From positions 9,522,106 through 9,586,105 of the forward strand of contig OU452225.1 in the NCBI GenBank assembly GCA_911728455.2: a DNA stretch of 64,000 nt, in the 5' to 3' direction. The notes beneath the pieces were generated by a model. The model did not search any database, was not told the DNA's origin, and saw nothing but the letters and a program-made list of their open reading frames with translations. Origin of the DNA: Marthasterias glacialis. Lineage: Eukaryota > Echinodermata > Asteroidea > Forcipulatida > Asteriidae. Made by a program: the position numbers and the translations under genes. Below, in pieces: positions 20,617-30,084 of the stretch (its first letter is position 1; each line of letters begins with the position of its first letter).

Positions 20617-22855
20617 TAGTATTCCAGATACTGCGTCACCAATACTTCGAACATTATTCGGTCAGATCTTACGTTTAAATAACAAGACATAATATAATTA
20701 TCTTAAAATATCCTTATGCAAGTTAACCGTAATAACATACTAATCAGTAACTCGTAACAACGGTTAAATAATCCGTAATAATGGATTAGTGATCTGTACT
20801 TACGGATTAGAGATATCTTCTTTATGTGGCACTAATTGGCTTTCGCATACCTGCCGGACACCGTCTATTATCTCTTTGGTATTCGTTCCAAAAATGGTTA
20901 TTTGGACCCGGCCTATAAACAAATTCAGGGCAGGGCATGTAATGGCGTTTCATTACCGTGAATTTTGTCAGACCCAGTTCGGGTCACATTAACTCAATAC
21001 AATAGAAGTCTTATTAGTTGCATGTTATGAGTACCAGTATTATAGTAGGGGCATTTGCATATAACGTATACAGAAGTATATTTTTTGTATATAGAACTAA
21101 GTGAAAGATGAATGACGAAGAGCGCGAAGGATCAGTTGATTACGTTTTAACTTTTTTGAAAAAAAAAAAAAAAAAAAAAAACCGTAATGTAAAGTCCGGT
21201 GACAGTAAGTTCATGCTATCATTTCTCAGAATTTGCTTCCAATGTTTCAGCCCAATAAAGTTACGAACTTTACAAACTGACCGATCAGAACTTTAGAAGG
21301 CTGTATATTTAGGTATCATGCATGCATTAACAATTACACCAACAATTTCAAGAATGTTGCATGAATTGTCTTTTTTTAAATAATTTTATTGCGTGTCACA
21401 GTAATGAGGTGTAGTCATGCTATACCAAGAAGTACAGTGAACTAAATTGACCATTCTGAGTATGAAAAGTACGCAGAAATACATGACTTGGTGTCAATGG
21501 TGGATGAATTACAATGGTAATGAAGCAGGACAGGCATTTGATTAAAAATAGATCCGACTAAATAAGTATCTTTTCAAAAGTAAGACAGCAAATGCCCAAA
21601 TAATGAGAATTGCAGGCACTTAGCTTATCACGCATATAGTCTTGTTCAATGAATGAAACAATCTGATCCCTTGGAATGTTCCTCGACACTGTTTACATGC
21701 TCAGCAAATATATCAACAAAAAATAATATATTTGTGGAACCTGCCACGAGCAATAGTAACAATAGTTTTTACATAGCGCTTTATCTACGGGCGTCTCTTA
21801 AAGCACTTATTATTCAGACCAGTTTTTGAAGCGCGCAATGCCAGGTATTTTTTAAAGCTGGTATAACTTGTTTCTGCTGAGCACCTTTCCCGTGCTTAGC
21901 GAGTTTGCGTGCTTGACAGCTTTGTGGGGCTCTGTCACATGACGATAGTCATCTTGTGGGAATACGCCACATGGAAGCTTGAGACACATTATTGCCAGAG
22001 TATAAGTTCGTGGTGAATCAGAATTGGATTGAAGTAGTGCCGATCTGCTGGTTTATTTTATTGAAGTGTTTATTGTTCTAGCTTCTGTTCGTGACGCTCA
22101 TAAATTTAACCAAAATAAAAAGCAATAATTATGATTTCACCCAGCAAGTGCAACGTCCTTTCCCTGAAGGACTCATCACACGAGACAATTTTAACAGATA
22201 TATCTCGGAGGGAAAACCGCCCACGCTGCATACAAAAAAAAACACAAGAGGCATCTTTTCCCAGTGTTACTTATACTAACTTGAAATTTAAGATGCGAGT
22301 GATATTCTTTTTGGAAAAGTGCTGATAAAAAATTGCCTGCTGTGACATGGTCATTGGACTAGTGTAATGGGCCATCTTCTTTAAAGTACATTACATCATT
22401 GGTTTTTTAACATCCTCTAGTTTTCGAGAAAAAAAACACATCCAAACAACCGCTGAAATTCTCAGTCCTCAAATAAGGGGACACCATGGTAAAAACAACA
22501 TTAAGGCCCCAGCTCAACACTGGTAGGGAAAAAAACCACATAACAGGTTACAGATTTACATATACCTAGGCCTACATGCTATAAAGATAATGATGGTAGA
22601 AAACTGTCCTTGAAGTATTTCTGCCTGAAGTGTTATCGCTTTTAAGTAATATATCAAATAAGATCCCCAAATTAGTTTTGTCTCAGTGAGACGAAAACTA
22701 TGCCCATGAATGCGTACAAAAATGCTGAGTGCATTTTGACCGTTTTCTCGCAAATGAAACAACGAAATGAGCTGACATTTTCACAGGTTGGTTTTATTAC
22801 AAATATCTTGGTTTGAATGGAATCATTTACAGATACGTTACCAATGTTGAGCAGG
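20617..22855. other. Receptor 3' flank and intergenic DNA
   Basis: Near 20745-20815 there is a diverged patch of the sequence type seen in the upstream satellite (TAATCCGTAATAATGGATTAGT). A 20-base A run occurs at about 21160. A widespread-looking repeat motif (ATAGTTTTTACATAGCGCTTTATCTACGG..TCTTAAAGCACTTATTATTCA) lies at about 21755-21835. I see no gene. Confidence 0.4.
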
Positions 22856-22857
22856 GG

Positions 22858-23030
22858 CTTTACTCTTTAAATGTAAGAGAGTGAACATTTCACTCGCTTT
22901 CCAGAGTGGTGTCAGTTTGGCTCTTTTAAGAGTGAAACTCACTCTTCACCACCCTTTTTAGAGTGCAAGTGGAGTGAATTTCACTCTGAATCTAGTGAAA
23001 GTACTCGTCTTTCACTCTAAAAAGAGTATG
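22858..23030. mobile_element. GAGTGAA-rich inverted-repeat element, copy 1
   Basis: The block TAAATGTAAGAGAGTGAACATTTC...GTGTCAGTTTGGCTCTTTTAAGAGTGAAACTCACTCTTCACCAC...TTTCACTCTAAAAAGAGT is a dense set of inverted GAGTGAA/TTCACTC motifs. It is repeated almost unchanged about 690 bp downstream (23547-23776). Confidence 0.7.
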
Positions 23031-23130
23031 TGTGAATGAGCGAAAGTGTCAGAACATTTCGTGTCTGATCGTGCAGTAAATGTTTGTTGTATACATGACC
23101 AAGAGCGTGATGCATATCACGTCGCGTGTA

Positions 23131-23475
23131 GACCATGTAACCTTTATTTGCCAAAAAGTTACCTTTTGTATCCAGTGCCTTTTCTGGCAGGCGAGATACT
23201 ACACTGGTCATATATGGTAATTTTTACATTCTCTGTCATAGTTTCCACATAAATTCAATAGTTATACAAAAAAAAATAACAGCCGTGAACAAGTTTTGAG
23301 ATGTGCCCCCTTTCTTCATAACAAAAGTTGATAAAAATCAGACAGTGCAATCACAATAAAACAATCAAGACTGATTTCTTCTATTTGGGCAGTGTACAAG
23401 TAGTGCCGGAAGTCCAGGCTCTGTGGCTCTTTTGTAAACATTTGGAGCCACAGGTTACCAGATGGGCACATGGAG
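23131..23475 (+). repeat. Dispersed repeat 'TGGCAGGCGAGAT', copy A
   Basis: The segment runs from TTTCTGGCAGGCGAGATACT through AAAAGTTGATAAAAATCAGACAGTGCAATC to GGCTCTTTTGTAAACATTTGGAG and an ACAGGTTAC end. The same order of motifs is found at 27412-27695 (+) and 42640-42912 (-). No protein is encoded, and terminal repeats are weak. It is an unclassified interspersed family. Confidence 0.7.
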
Positions 23476-23546
23476 AAAGGATCTACAGTACACCGCCAGG
23501 TGTTTACCATACTCGCCCAGAAATATCGCATGCACAATTTTATATT

Positions 23547-23776
23547 CTCTAAATGTAAAAGAGTGAACATTTCTTTCGCTTGCCAGAGAGGTGTCAGTTT
23601 GGCTCTTTTGAGAGTGAAACTCACTCTTCACCACTCTTTTTTGAGTGAAAGTGGAGTGAATTTCACTTTGAATCTAGTGAAAATACATGTTTTTCACTCT
23701 AAAAAGAGTTGTCCGCCATATGGCTCCTTGCAAGAGTGGTATGGCGGACAAAAGAGTGTTTTTTCACTCTTTTACA
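23547..23776. mobile_element. GAGTGAA-rich inverted-repeat element, copy 2 (complete)
   Basis: The left end CTCTAAATGTAAAAGAGTGAA is mirrored by TTCACTCTTTTACATTAAAG at the right, which closes the element. The interior matches copy 1 over about 160 bp and then adds TGTCCGCCATATGGCTCC ... GGTATGGCGGACA, another hairpin. It abuts the TTAA element that starts at 23777. Confidence 0.7.
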
Positions 23777-24014
23777 TTAAAGGGGCTGTGTCGTCATGAT
23801 CGTAGTCTGCCTGTTTCTGGGCCCAGAAACACGAACTCTCACCCAGTTACTGCACGCGCCCGCCTCGATAGTCATTATCACAAAGGGCGCCGTCATTATT
23901 ATTCTGTGATGTGACCGCCACTCGCGCGCGTGTGCGTGCAATAACAGATTGGGAGGTCATAAATCAGTCAATAGCCACAGACTAGCTGCGATCATGACGA
24001 CACGACCCCTTTAA
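23777..24014. mobile_element. TTAA-ended MITE (TTAAAGGGGCTGTGTCGTCATGATC)
   Basis: The element starts TTAAAGGGGCTGTGTCGTCA and ends TGACGACACGACCCCTTTAA, giving inverted termini of over 20 bp with TTAA on both sides, as in piggyBac-type elements. It is about 238 bp and non-coding. A second, partial copy starts at about 44125 inside the phosphatase gene intron. Confidence 0.75.
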
Positions 24015-25020
24015 GAAGGTATGCTAAAAAGGCCTAACAACTTTGGCCTAATTTGGCATAATTTGTAAACAGCCAAATGAGAGAAAACACCACCAACAAC
24101 AAGAATCTTACATTACACGGTGGGTGTATCGTACGATTTGTATCAATTTGATGTGAAGGACATGGGCGCATCTGAAAACTTTGTCAGCTTGCTCATTTTT
24201 ACAGGCCCTGGATTCAATTTCATGGTTGAACTTAATAACGCGGAAGTCTGCGCTTATGGTTACCATTCTCAGCTGACAGGGTTTGTACCAACCTTCTGCA
24301 CTGTGTTTGAATCAGCAAAGAAGGCTTAGTAACGTGAAGTTCCCACGGAATTCCTTGTGAAATGTTCTGCTACGGAGCACAACCAATGAAGTTGGATCTG
24401 CCTGCCAGGAAACATCCTGGAATGCACAATGTGAACAAGGTAACGTCACAATGTCGCACATCGTAATGGCACCCAGATTGCTCAATAGGCGTGGACAATT
24501 CTGAATTTCAGACAGAAGTGGACTTCAACAAAATCTTGATTTTTGTCCAATGGAGAAGTTCAGTATCGCCATAATAGGCTAGACCTTCACCAGTGTGCAG
24601 CCTCTGTCGAACCAAACTGAGGCTGGGAGGACAAAATAGTCTGATTCCCGTTTTTACACAACGAGAATCAGTATTTACTATTGCTATTGCACACAGGGCA
24701 CATGACAAAATTGTTTATATTACGTCCGAAGAGTGCCCCGTGTCAAAAGTAACATCTGGCGCATGCTTGACTGTAATTGAGAGTGATGTCTCCATAAGCA
24801 ATAATACAGCCCCAGATCAATTAACTGAAATTAATTATATATTTTGTTTTCCCCTGGTAGAATTAACAGAGCAGCTGGCATTGATCCAGTCACGGTTTGA
24901 TCGTTTCTTTAAATCAAACGACAACCTCATCGTGTATTGTAAAACCATCGCAAATAATAAATCATTATCAAGGTTTTGTATACTAAAATAAAAGCTCATC
25001 TTACAATATTGCAACAGTTT
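24015..25020. other. Intergenic, no gene recognised
   Basis: Several open frames of up to 132 residues (for example 24593-24991) have no motif or family resemblance I can name. No inverted-repeat element is obvious. Confidence 0.35.
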
Positions 25021-25310
25021 CCTGACGATGACTGGAGCAGGCTAGTCGAAACGTTGAGACCAATTTATAAACTCACTCCGCAGCAGCGAAACTATCCGAC
25101 AAGTCCCCTCAATCCACTAAGCGAAAGTAGTAGTAGTCCCGGCCGGTTTACTACCTCCCCAGGTAGAACTTAATAAGCAGGACAGTTCTTTTCAGAACTA
25201 AGTTGTTCCCCCTGCTTTCCGAAATCTACTCCGCGGTAGTAGAATAGTAACAGGACAAGTTCTCACAAGAACAATCTACTGTATATAGCAAAGTAGATAT
25301 AATCACATGG
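25015..25310 (+). mobile_element. Retroelement 3'-end remnant with hammerhead-like motif
   Basis: TCCTGACGATGACTGGAGCA is followed by GGCTAGTCGAAACGTTGAGA. This resembles the CTGANGA - stem - GAAA pattern found in the terminal regions of Penelope-like and other retroelements. Downstream, AGCAGGACAGTTCTTTTCAG and AACAGGACAAGTTCTCACAAG are quasi-repeats. No reverse transcriptase is present here. Confidence 0.4.
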
Positions 25311-25699
25311 TGTTACCACAAACCAAATAATTGATACCTCACCATGCAATGCCTAAAAACCTATAGTATTGCAACAATTATTTTTGGTTCACTTTATAAG
25401 TAACACCGTTCTGATAATGCTTTAAGGTAAATTATAATGATGTTTATGTGCAACTTTTTTTCCTATTCTTTTTAATTAAGGACAACATCTAAGTAATTGG
25501 CAAAAAAATCATAGTCACGCAGTAAAGTGAGAAAAGGCATCACCCAAATTAATGAATCATGAGGCAGGTGCGTGGCCACAAATTCTTTGGAACTTTCTTT
25601 TCCTTTTGAGTTTTCTTATCATTTTTTTTAAATATTTTTTTCCTATAGTAAGAGGGGATGAGCTTGTATATAGATCTGGAAGGTGCCAGGCGCCGTGCT

Positions 25700-25935
25700 T
25701 CCCACACTCTAAAAACTCCTCGGTGGGAGAAATGACGCAGATTCCGAGCACCAGGTGCCTGCTCTATATTTCTGGGTCAGGGTGATCCAGAAACTGATTA
25801 AAAATTGGATTTGAACTCGGATTCTGCCTCAGTTTGAGCTATTTTTGAGTAATTCCGGGGTCATACTGACCCAGAGATGGGTCAGACACCACGGGAGCCG
25901 GAATCCGGGTCAGTTCTGACCCCGGAGTTTTTAGA
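25700..25935. mobile_element. MITE with GGGTCA/TGACCC motifs, copy 1
   Basis: The end CACTCTAAAAACTCC is mirrored by CCGGAGTTTTTAGATTG. The interior is full of GACTCGGATTCTG, CCGGGGTCATACTGACCC and CCGGAATCCGGGTCAG motifs. The same motifs in the same order occur at 58795-59035. It is non-coding. Confidence 0.65.
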
Positions 25936-26009
25936 TTGCAGCATCCAGTTAACGGAGAACATCGCTTTGTATGGATTGCGCTTTTTTTTCAAGACCAATG
26001 TGGTAGAGT

Positions 26010-26118
26010 TGTTTTCGAAAATTATTTAAACTAAATTTGGGGAGAACAAAAAAAAATTGACTGGACCGGGGATGTGAACCTGCGACCACCGGCTTAACGT
26101 ACCAACGCTCTACCGAAA
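26010..26118 (-). mobile_element. tRNA-derived SINE fragment, copy 1
   Basis: On the minus strand this reads GGTAGAGCGTTGGTACGTTAAGCC..GTCGCAGGTTCACATCC followed by CAGTCAATTTTTTTTT and GTTCTCCCC. That is a tRNA-like D-arm, anticodon arm and near-B box followed by a SINE tail. The same arrangement is seen at 48020-48125. The 5' acceptor stem is lost, so this is not a functional tRNA. Confidence 0.6.
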
Positions 26119-26119
26119 T

Positions 26120-27405
26120 TTATTTACTGAAAATTGTTAGGTTGAGCACCCCCCGGTCCACAATCATTACTCTACTGTCCAAAGGTGAATAGCTCCAGTG
26201 TTTTCCTGTAATCATTTAAATTCATCACGAATCCATTTCAACATAAAAAGAGAATGCATAGGCCATTTTTTCATTTTGGATGTATGTGGGCAGATACAGT
26301 TACGATGCACCGACTTGCTCTGGTAAAGCGCTGTGATGTCACCCAAAAGTGCCCTCGACACGCGCCTGTAACACTCCCCGAATAAGTGCAATTATTTTTT
26401 CAATTTTCTTTGAAAAACAAACGATACATCAAAAATAAGTCACTAATTAAAATTCCCCCATTATACGTGCCAAAGGTTGATAGGCACCAGTGGTGACAGA
26501 TTACGCACCGTTACTAATCTCAAGTAGATTCTCTTGTGGATATTATACAGCGGCCCTCTTTCATCGTGTCAAACCACGCGAGACTTCGCGTGGTAATATA
26601 AGAGGGTGTCTTACCTTCAGTTTGCTCATTCTTTGATTGGATGTGGTAAGGTTGAAAGAAGCTTCGCTGTTGTTTTGAGACGTATACAAGGCGTTCATCT
26701 GGTAATACGAGCTATTCTCCGGATCAAAAGTTAGTCTTGGACTACGGATAGAACGGGTTGTATCATTTTTTTTCCATAAATGGAGTAATTCTAAAAAGTT
26801 ACATTGACTAAATCTTTAGTAATACATGACTATTTTGGTTTTCTGAATGAATTTCTTCTTTTTTTCCTTTTCTGAATCGACATGTTGAAATTATTGATCT
26901 ATAATTACCCATAATTTGAACCAAAAATCTTAAATTCATTCAGAAAACATATTTCTCATATCTGTGATCAGTGTAACAGGATGAGTAACCATAGAATTTC
27001 AAATTTGTCGAAGTTCAGTATTGTCACATGAAAGTCGATCGTTGAATGGTGTAAAAATTGGTATTGGTATGAAACACTTGTAAGGAAATGTTGTACGTTA
27101 TGATTATTAAAAAATATATATAATATGGGTCATCATTTAAAAGAAAACATTATGCGTTGCTTTGGGAATAGATCCAAAAATAGTCACCTTGACCCTTACC
27201 GGGTCAGACCTATTATCCTGACATTTAATATGCTATAGCATATCGTATAGAAATTCTCTCTGACCAATTTCGGGTCACACTGACTAAGTAGAAGTTTTAC
27301 AACTTACTTGTTAGTTATTTAAACTGTTTAACATCAGTAGGCTTTTACCGGTTTAGCTTATGTCTCTCTACGTGAACATACCATACCTTTTATCTCAAAA
27401 AGAGT
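26120..27405. other. Intergenic with a hairpin
   Basis: A hairpin with arms CCACGCGAG / TTCGCGTGG nested in CCCTCTTT / AAGAGGG lies at about 26554-26608. Further GGGTCA-type motif fragments lie near 27200-27280. No gene is seen. Confidence 0.4.
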
Positions 27406-27411
27406 GATCTG

Positions 27412-27695
27412 GCAGGCAAGTTACTACACTGGTCAAAAAATATGGGAAATTTTACATTTTGTATCATAATTACCGGGTAATTAAAAAGTTATAAAATTCA
27501 TAGCTGTACAAGTTTTGATATGTGCCACCTTTTTTATACAAGAAAGTTGATAAAAATCGTACGGTGCAATCTCCATCATGAAAATGTAATTTTTGATGTT
27601 TTTTCCCCATTGAACTGTGTACAAATCGTGCCTGCAGGAATTCCTGGCTCTGTGGCTCTTTTGTAAACATGTGATGTCACAGGTCACATGGTATA
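27412..27695 (+). repeat. Dispersed repeat 'TGGCAGGCGAGAT', copy B
   Basis: The order of motifs matches copies A and C: CTGGCAGGCAAGTTACTACACTGG, AGTTGATAAAAATCGTACGGTGCAATC, CTGTGTACAAATCGTGCCTGC, GGCTCTTTTGTAAACATGTGATGTCACAGGTCACATGG. It is about 280 bp and non-coding. Confidence 0.7.
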
Positions 27696-28474
27696 TAGTT
27701 TACTGTCTGTAACTTGTATAATATTTCTTTAAAAATTGTCTGGTCTCCAAAACCTGTCTCTTCGAAACATCACATTAAGAAATATTTATTCTGAAAACGC
27801 TCTTATCTTTTAGTTTCTGGTGACCAAAAGGGTAAAATTGTAAAAACAAAATGCCTGCAAACATTTGATCTCTTTATTTTGTCAGAGACGTGAGCTGTTG
27901 AGGTATATAAAAATGTGCTACTCACAGAAAAAAGGTGTTACTAAAACCGGTTATCGGTCAAAATACCATTATAATGTGTACCGTTTATGACTGGTCCACA
28001 TCTGGCAAATTTGTGATCAGTGGGTATTTGCTTAGAACAGTGGAACCAAAGCGACCAAGTTTTTTTTTTTAATTTATTTGCAGGTGTTCGCAAACAAACT
28101 GAAAAGCTTTTGGTACATAAACTGCTGGCACATGATGTCTGTTTAAATTTCTTTGAACTCATCTCACCTGGAGCGGCGCGATGCAAAGGTGTGGGTCATG
28201 TAAACGCGGTATGATCATGCCAAATATAGGTCTGACTCGAGTTTTCTTGATAATTTGATTTCGTTGTGTGTTTCCTTTCGCAACAACAGAAGAAGAAGAA
28301 CAAATATTTGTCTGTTTTATTTTTAAGCATTTCTTTATTTCACACTGTATAACTATGTTTAATTCAAGATTGACCCTTACCTACGGTGGCCCTGAAATAA
28401 CATAGTGCTTTAGTGTGTCAATCCTGTACCAACTGATTCCCCCTTTGTTTCTTAATCTAAGCCAACAATCCAAA

Positions 28475-29267
28475 ATGAAGTCAGTTGTGATCCTGTCTTT
28501 GGTATTGACGACTATTCTAGTCTCCATTGAAGCCGCTCCCTTTCCAAACGACTGGGGAATAGATACGTTCATCGACGCTTATGAGCCAGTGGAGAAACGA
28601 AGCCCTGTGGTTTCAAGTAAGCGCCTTGAATCAAGTCTATACTTTTATTTGTTTCAAAGTTTTGTGAAAAGCGTACCCCATAGACCCATGTACTGATGAA
28701 CTCACGGTTAGTTGTCATGTGCGCTTTTTTATGGGAATCAGGTCTGGACTACAGACTCGAAGCTCCTCCATAGATAAACGCACCTGCATGTAACAAAGCG
28801 TGACGCCTCATCAGTACTTAGGTCTATTGACTAGTTTGCCTGTCGTAAAGATTTTACATTGTGATAAAACATGAACAAAATAATGAAAGATCAAGTTTTT
28901 TAATTTGTTTAAGACGTTGAGTATAATACTTAAAAATAATTGATTTAATCAAATTTGGACTTAAATTTCTTAATTTTCACACAACATACATTTTGTATGC
29001 ATGATGTCGATTCCCTGAGATATATATAATAAAAACAGCAAATCTCAAAAACATAGGCTTGCTATATTTGATAGATAAAGAGCTTCCTTCTCACCACTCC
29101 ACCCAATCCCCACCCACCCTCCCTGGACCCCAACAAAATATATTGTTCACAATAAATCCCAACTCCCTCTTTTCTTAACAGCTTGTCTCAAGGAGGGAAC
29201 CACGCAACAGTGTTTCTGTTTTTACGACCGGCAGGGGAACATTGTCAAGCAATTTAAATGCAGCTAA
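28475..29267 (+). CDS. Small secreted cysteine-containing peptide precursor, 2 exons
   Basis: Exon 1 (28475-28616) and exon 2 (29182-29267) join in phase 1 across a consensus intron (TTTCAA|GTAAGC ... TTCTTAACAG|CT) to give 75 residues. The start ATG has context CAAAATGA. Residues 1-20 are a clear signal peptide (MKSVVILSLVLTTILVSIEA). A 20-residue acidic propeptide ends in the dibasic site EKR (40-42), the usual prohormone convertase signal. The 33-residue mature part has four cysteines at 49, 58, 60 and 74 (pattern C-x8-C-x-C-x13-C) and ends FKCS with no amidation glycine. Two intramolecular disulphides are likely. The layout is that of a neuropeptide/hormone or antimicrobial precursor. I do not recognise the family. 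Confidence 0.68.
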
Positions 29268-29397
29268 AATGGTAGTGATCGAGTAAGTATTTGTATTCAC
29301 TTAAATATACAAGGGTCTATAAGTTCTGTAAATATACTGGAAAAAAAATTCACAGACAGTTATCGGGGGTCTTAAATTGCCTGATTATAGCAATTTT

Positions 29398-29487
29398 TAC
29401 GGTGTCCAGAGACTGGGGGGGGGGGGGGCAAGAATTTCCGCGGGGGGGGGGCAGCGGCCCCACCCACCCTGGCTACACCACTGCTGA
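29398..29487. mobile_element. hAT-like MITE, left-truncated copy
   Basis: GCAATTTTTACGGTGTCCAGAG..CTGGG and a G tract lead to the right terminus TGGCTACACCACTG. The same interior (GCAGATTTCACGGTGCCCAGAGGCT) is present in the element at 49878-50064. Confidence 0.55.
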
Positions 29488-29651
29488 GAAGTATACGATA
29501 AATTTTGTCTGTCTCATAAAGTTTGAAAGATTTGTTTAGTTTATCTATGGTGCTTTAACTTAACTTAGCTTTCAATTAATAAATTTAACTGAAACCCATA
29601 TACAAGGCCGTACGACGCGGACACAGGAGTCGGCGCGACGGACCTTTGTAA

Positions 29652-30081
29652 TGGTGTTCCGTAGAGGACAGCCTCTGTCGTGGCTGAGGGGTTGTCCGTC
29701 GTAGTTGTGAGCTGTCCGTCGTAGTTGTGAGCTGTCCGTCGTGGTTGTGAGTTGTCCGTCGTAGTTGTGAGCTGTCCGTCGTAGTTACATGTGAGCTGTC
29801 CGTCGTAGTTGTGAGCTGTCCGTCGTAGTTGTGAGTTGTCCGTCGTAGTTGTGAGTTGTCCTTCGTAGTTGTGAGTTGTCCGTCGTAGTTGTGAGCTGTC
29901 CGTCGTAGTTGTGAGTTGTCCGTCGTAGTTGTGAGTTGTCCGTCGTAGTTGTGAGTTGTCCGTCGTAGTTATGAGTTGTCCGTCGTAGTTGTGAGCTGTC
30001 CGTCGTAGTTGTGAGTTGTCCGTCGTAGTTGTGACGGACAACTCACAATTACGACGGAGGCTGCCCTCTATGCAACACCAT
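29652..30081. repeat. 20-bp minisatellite flanked by inverted ends
   Basis: The unit GTCCGTCGTAGTTGTGAGCT or its T-variant is repeated about 17 times from about 29692 to 30035, then meets one inverted copy (ACGGACAACTCACAATTACG). Outside, TGGTGTTCCGTAGAGGACAG and CTGCCCTCTATGCAACACCA are mirror images. The array therefore appears to sit inside a terminal-inverted-repeat element. The long minus-strand frame rich in TTTDNSQLRR is a by-product of the repeats. Confidence 0.9.
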
Positions 30082-30084
30082 ACT

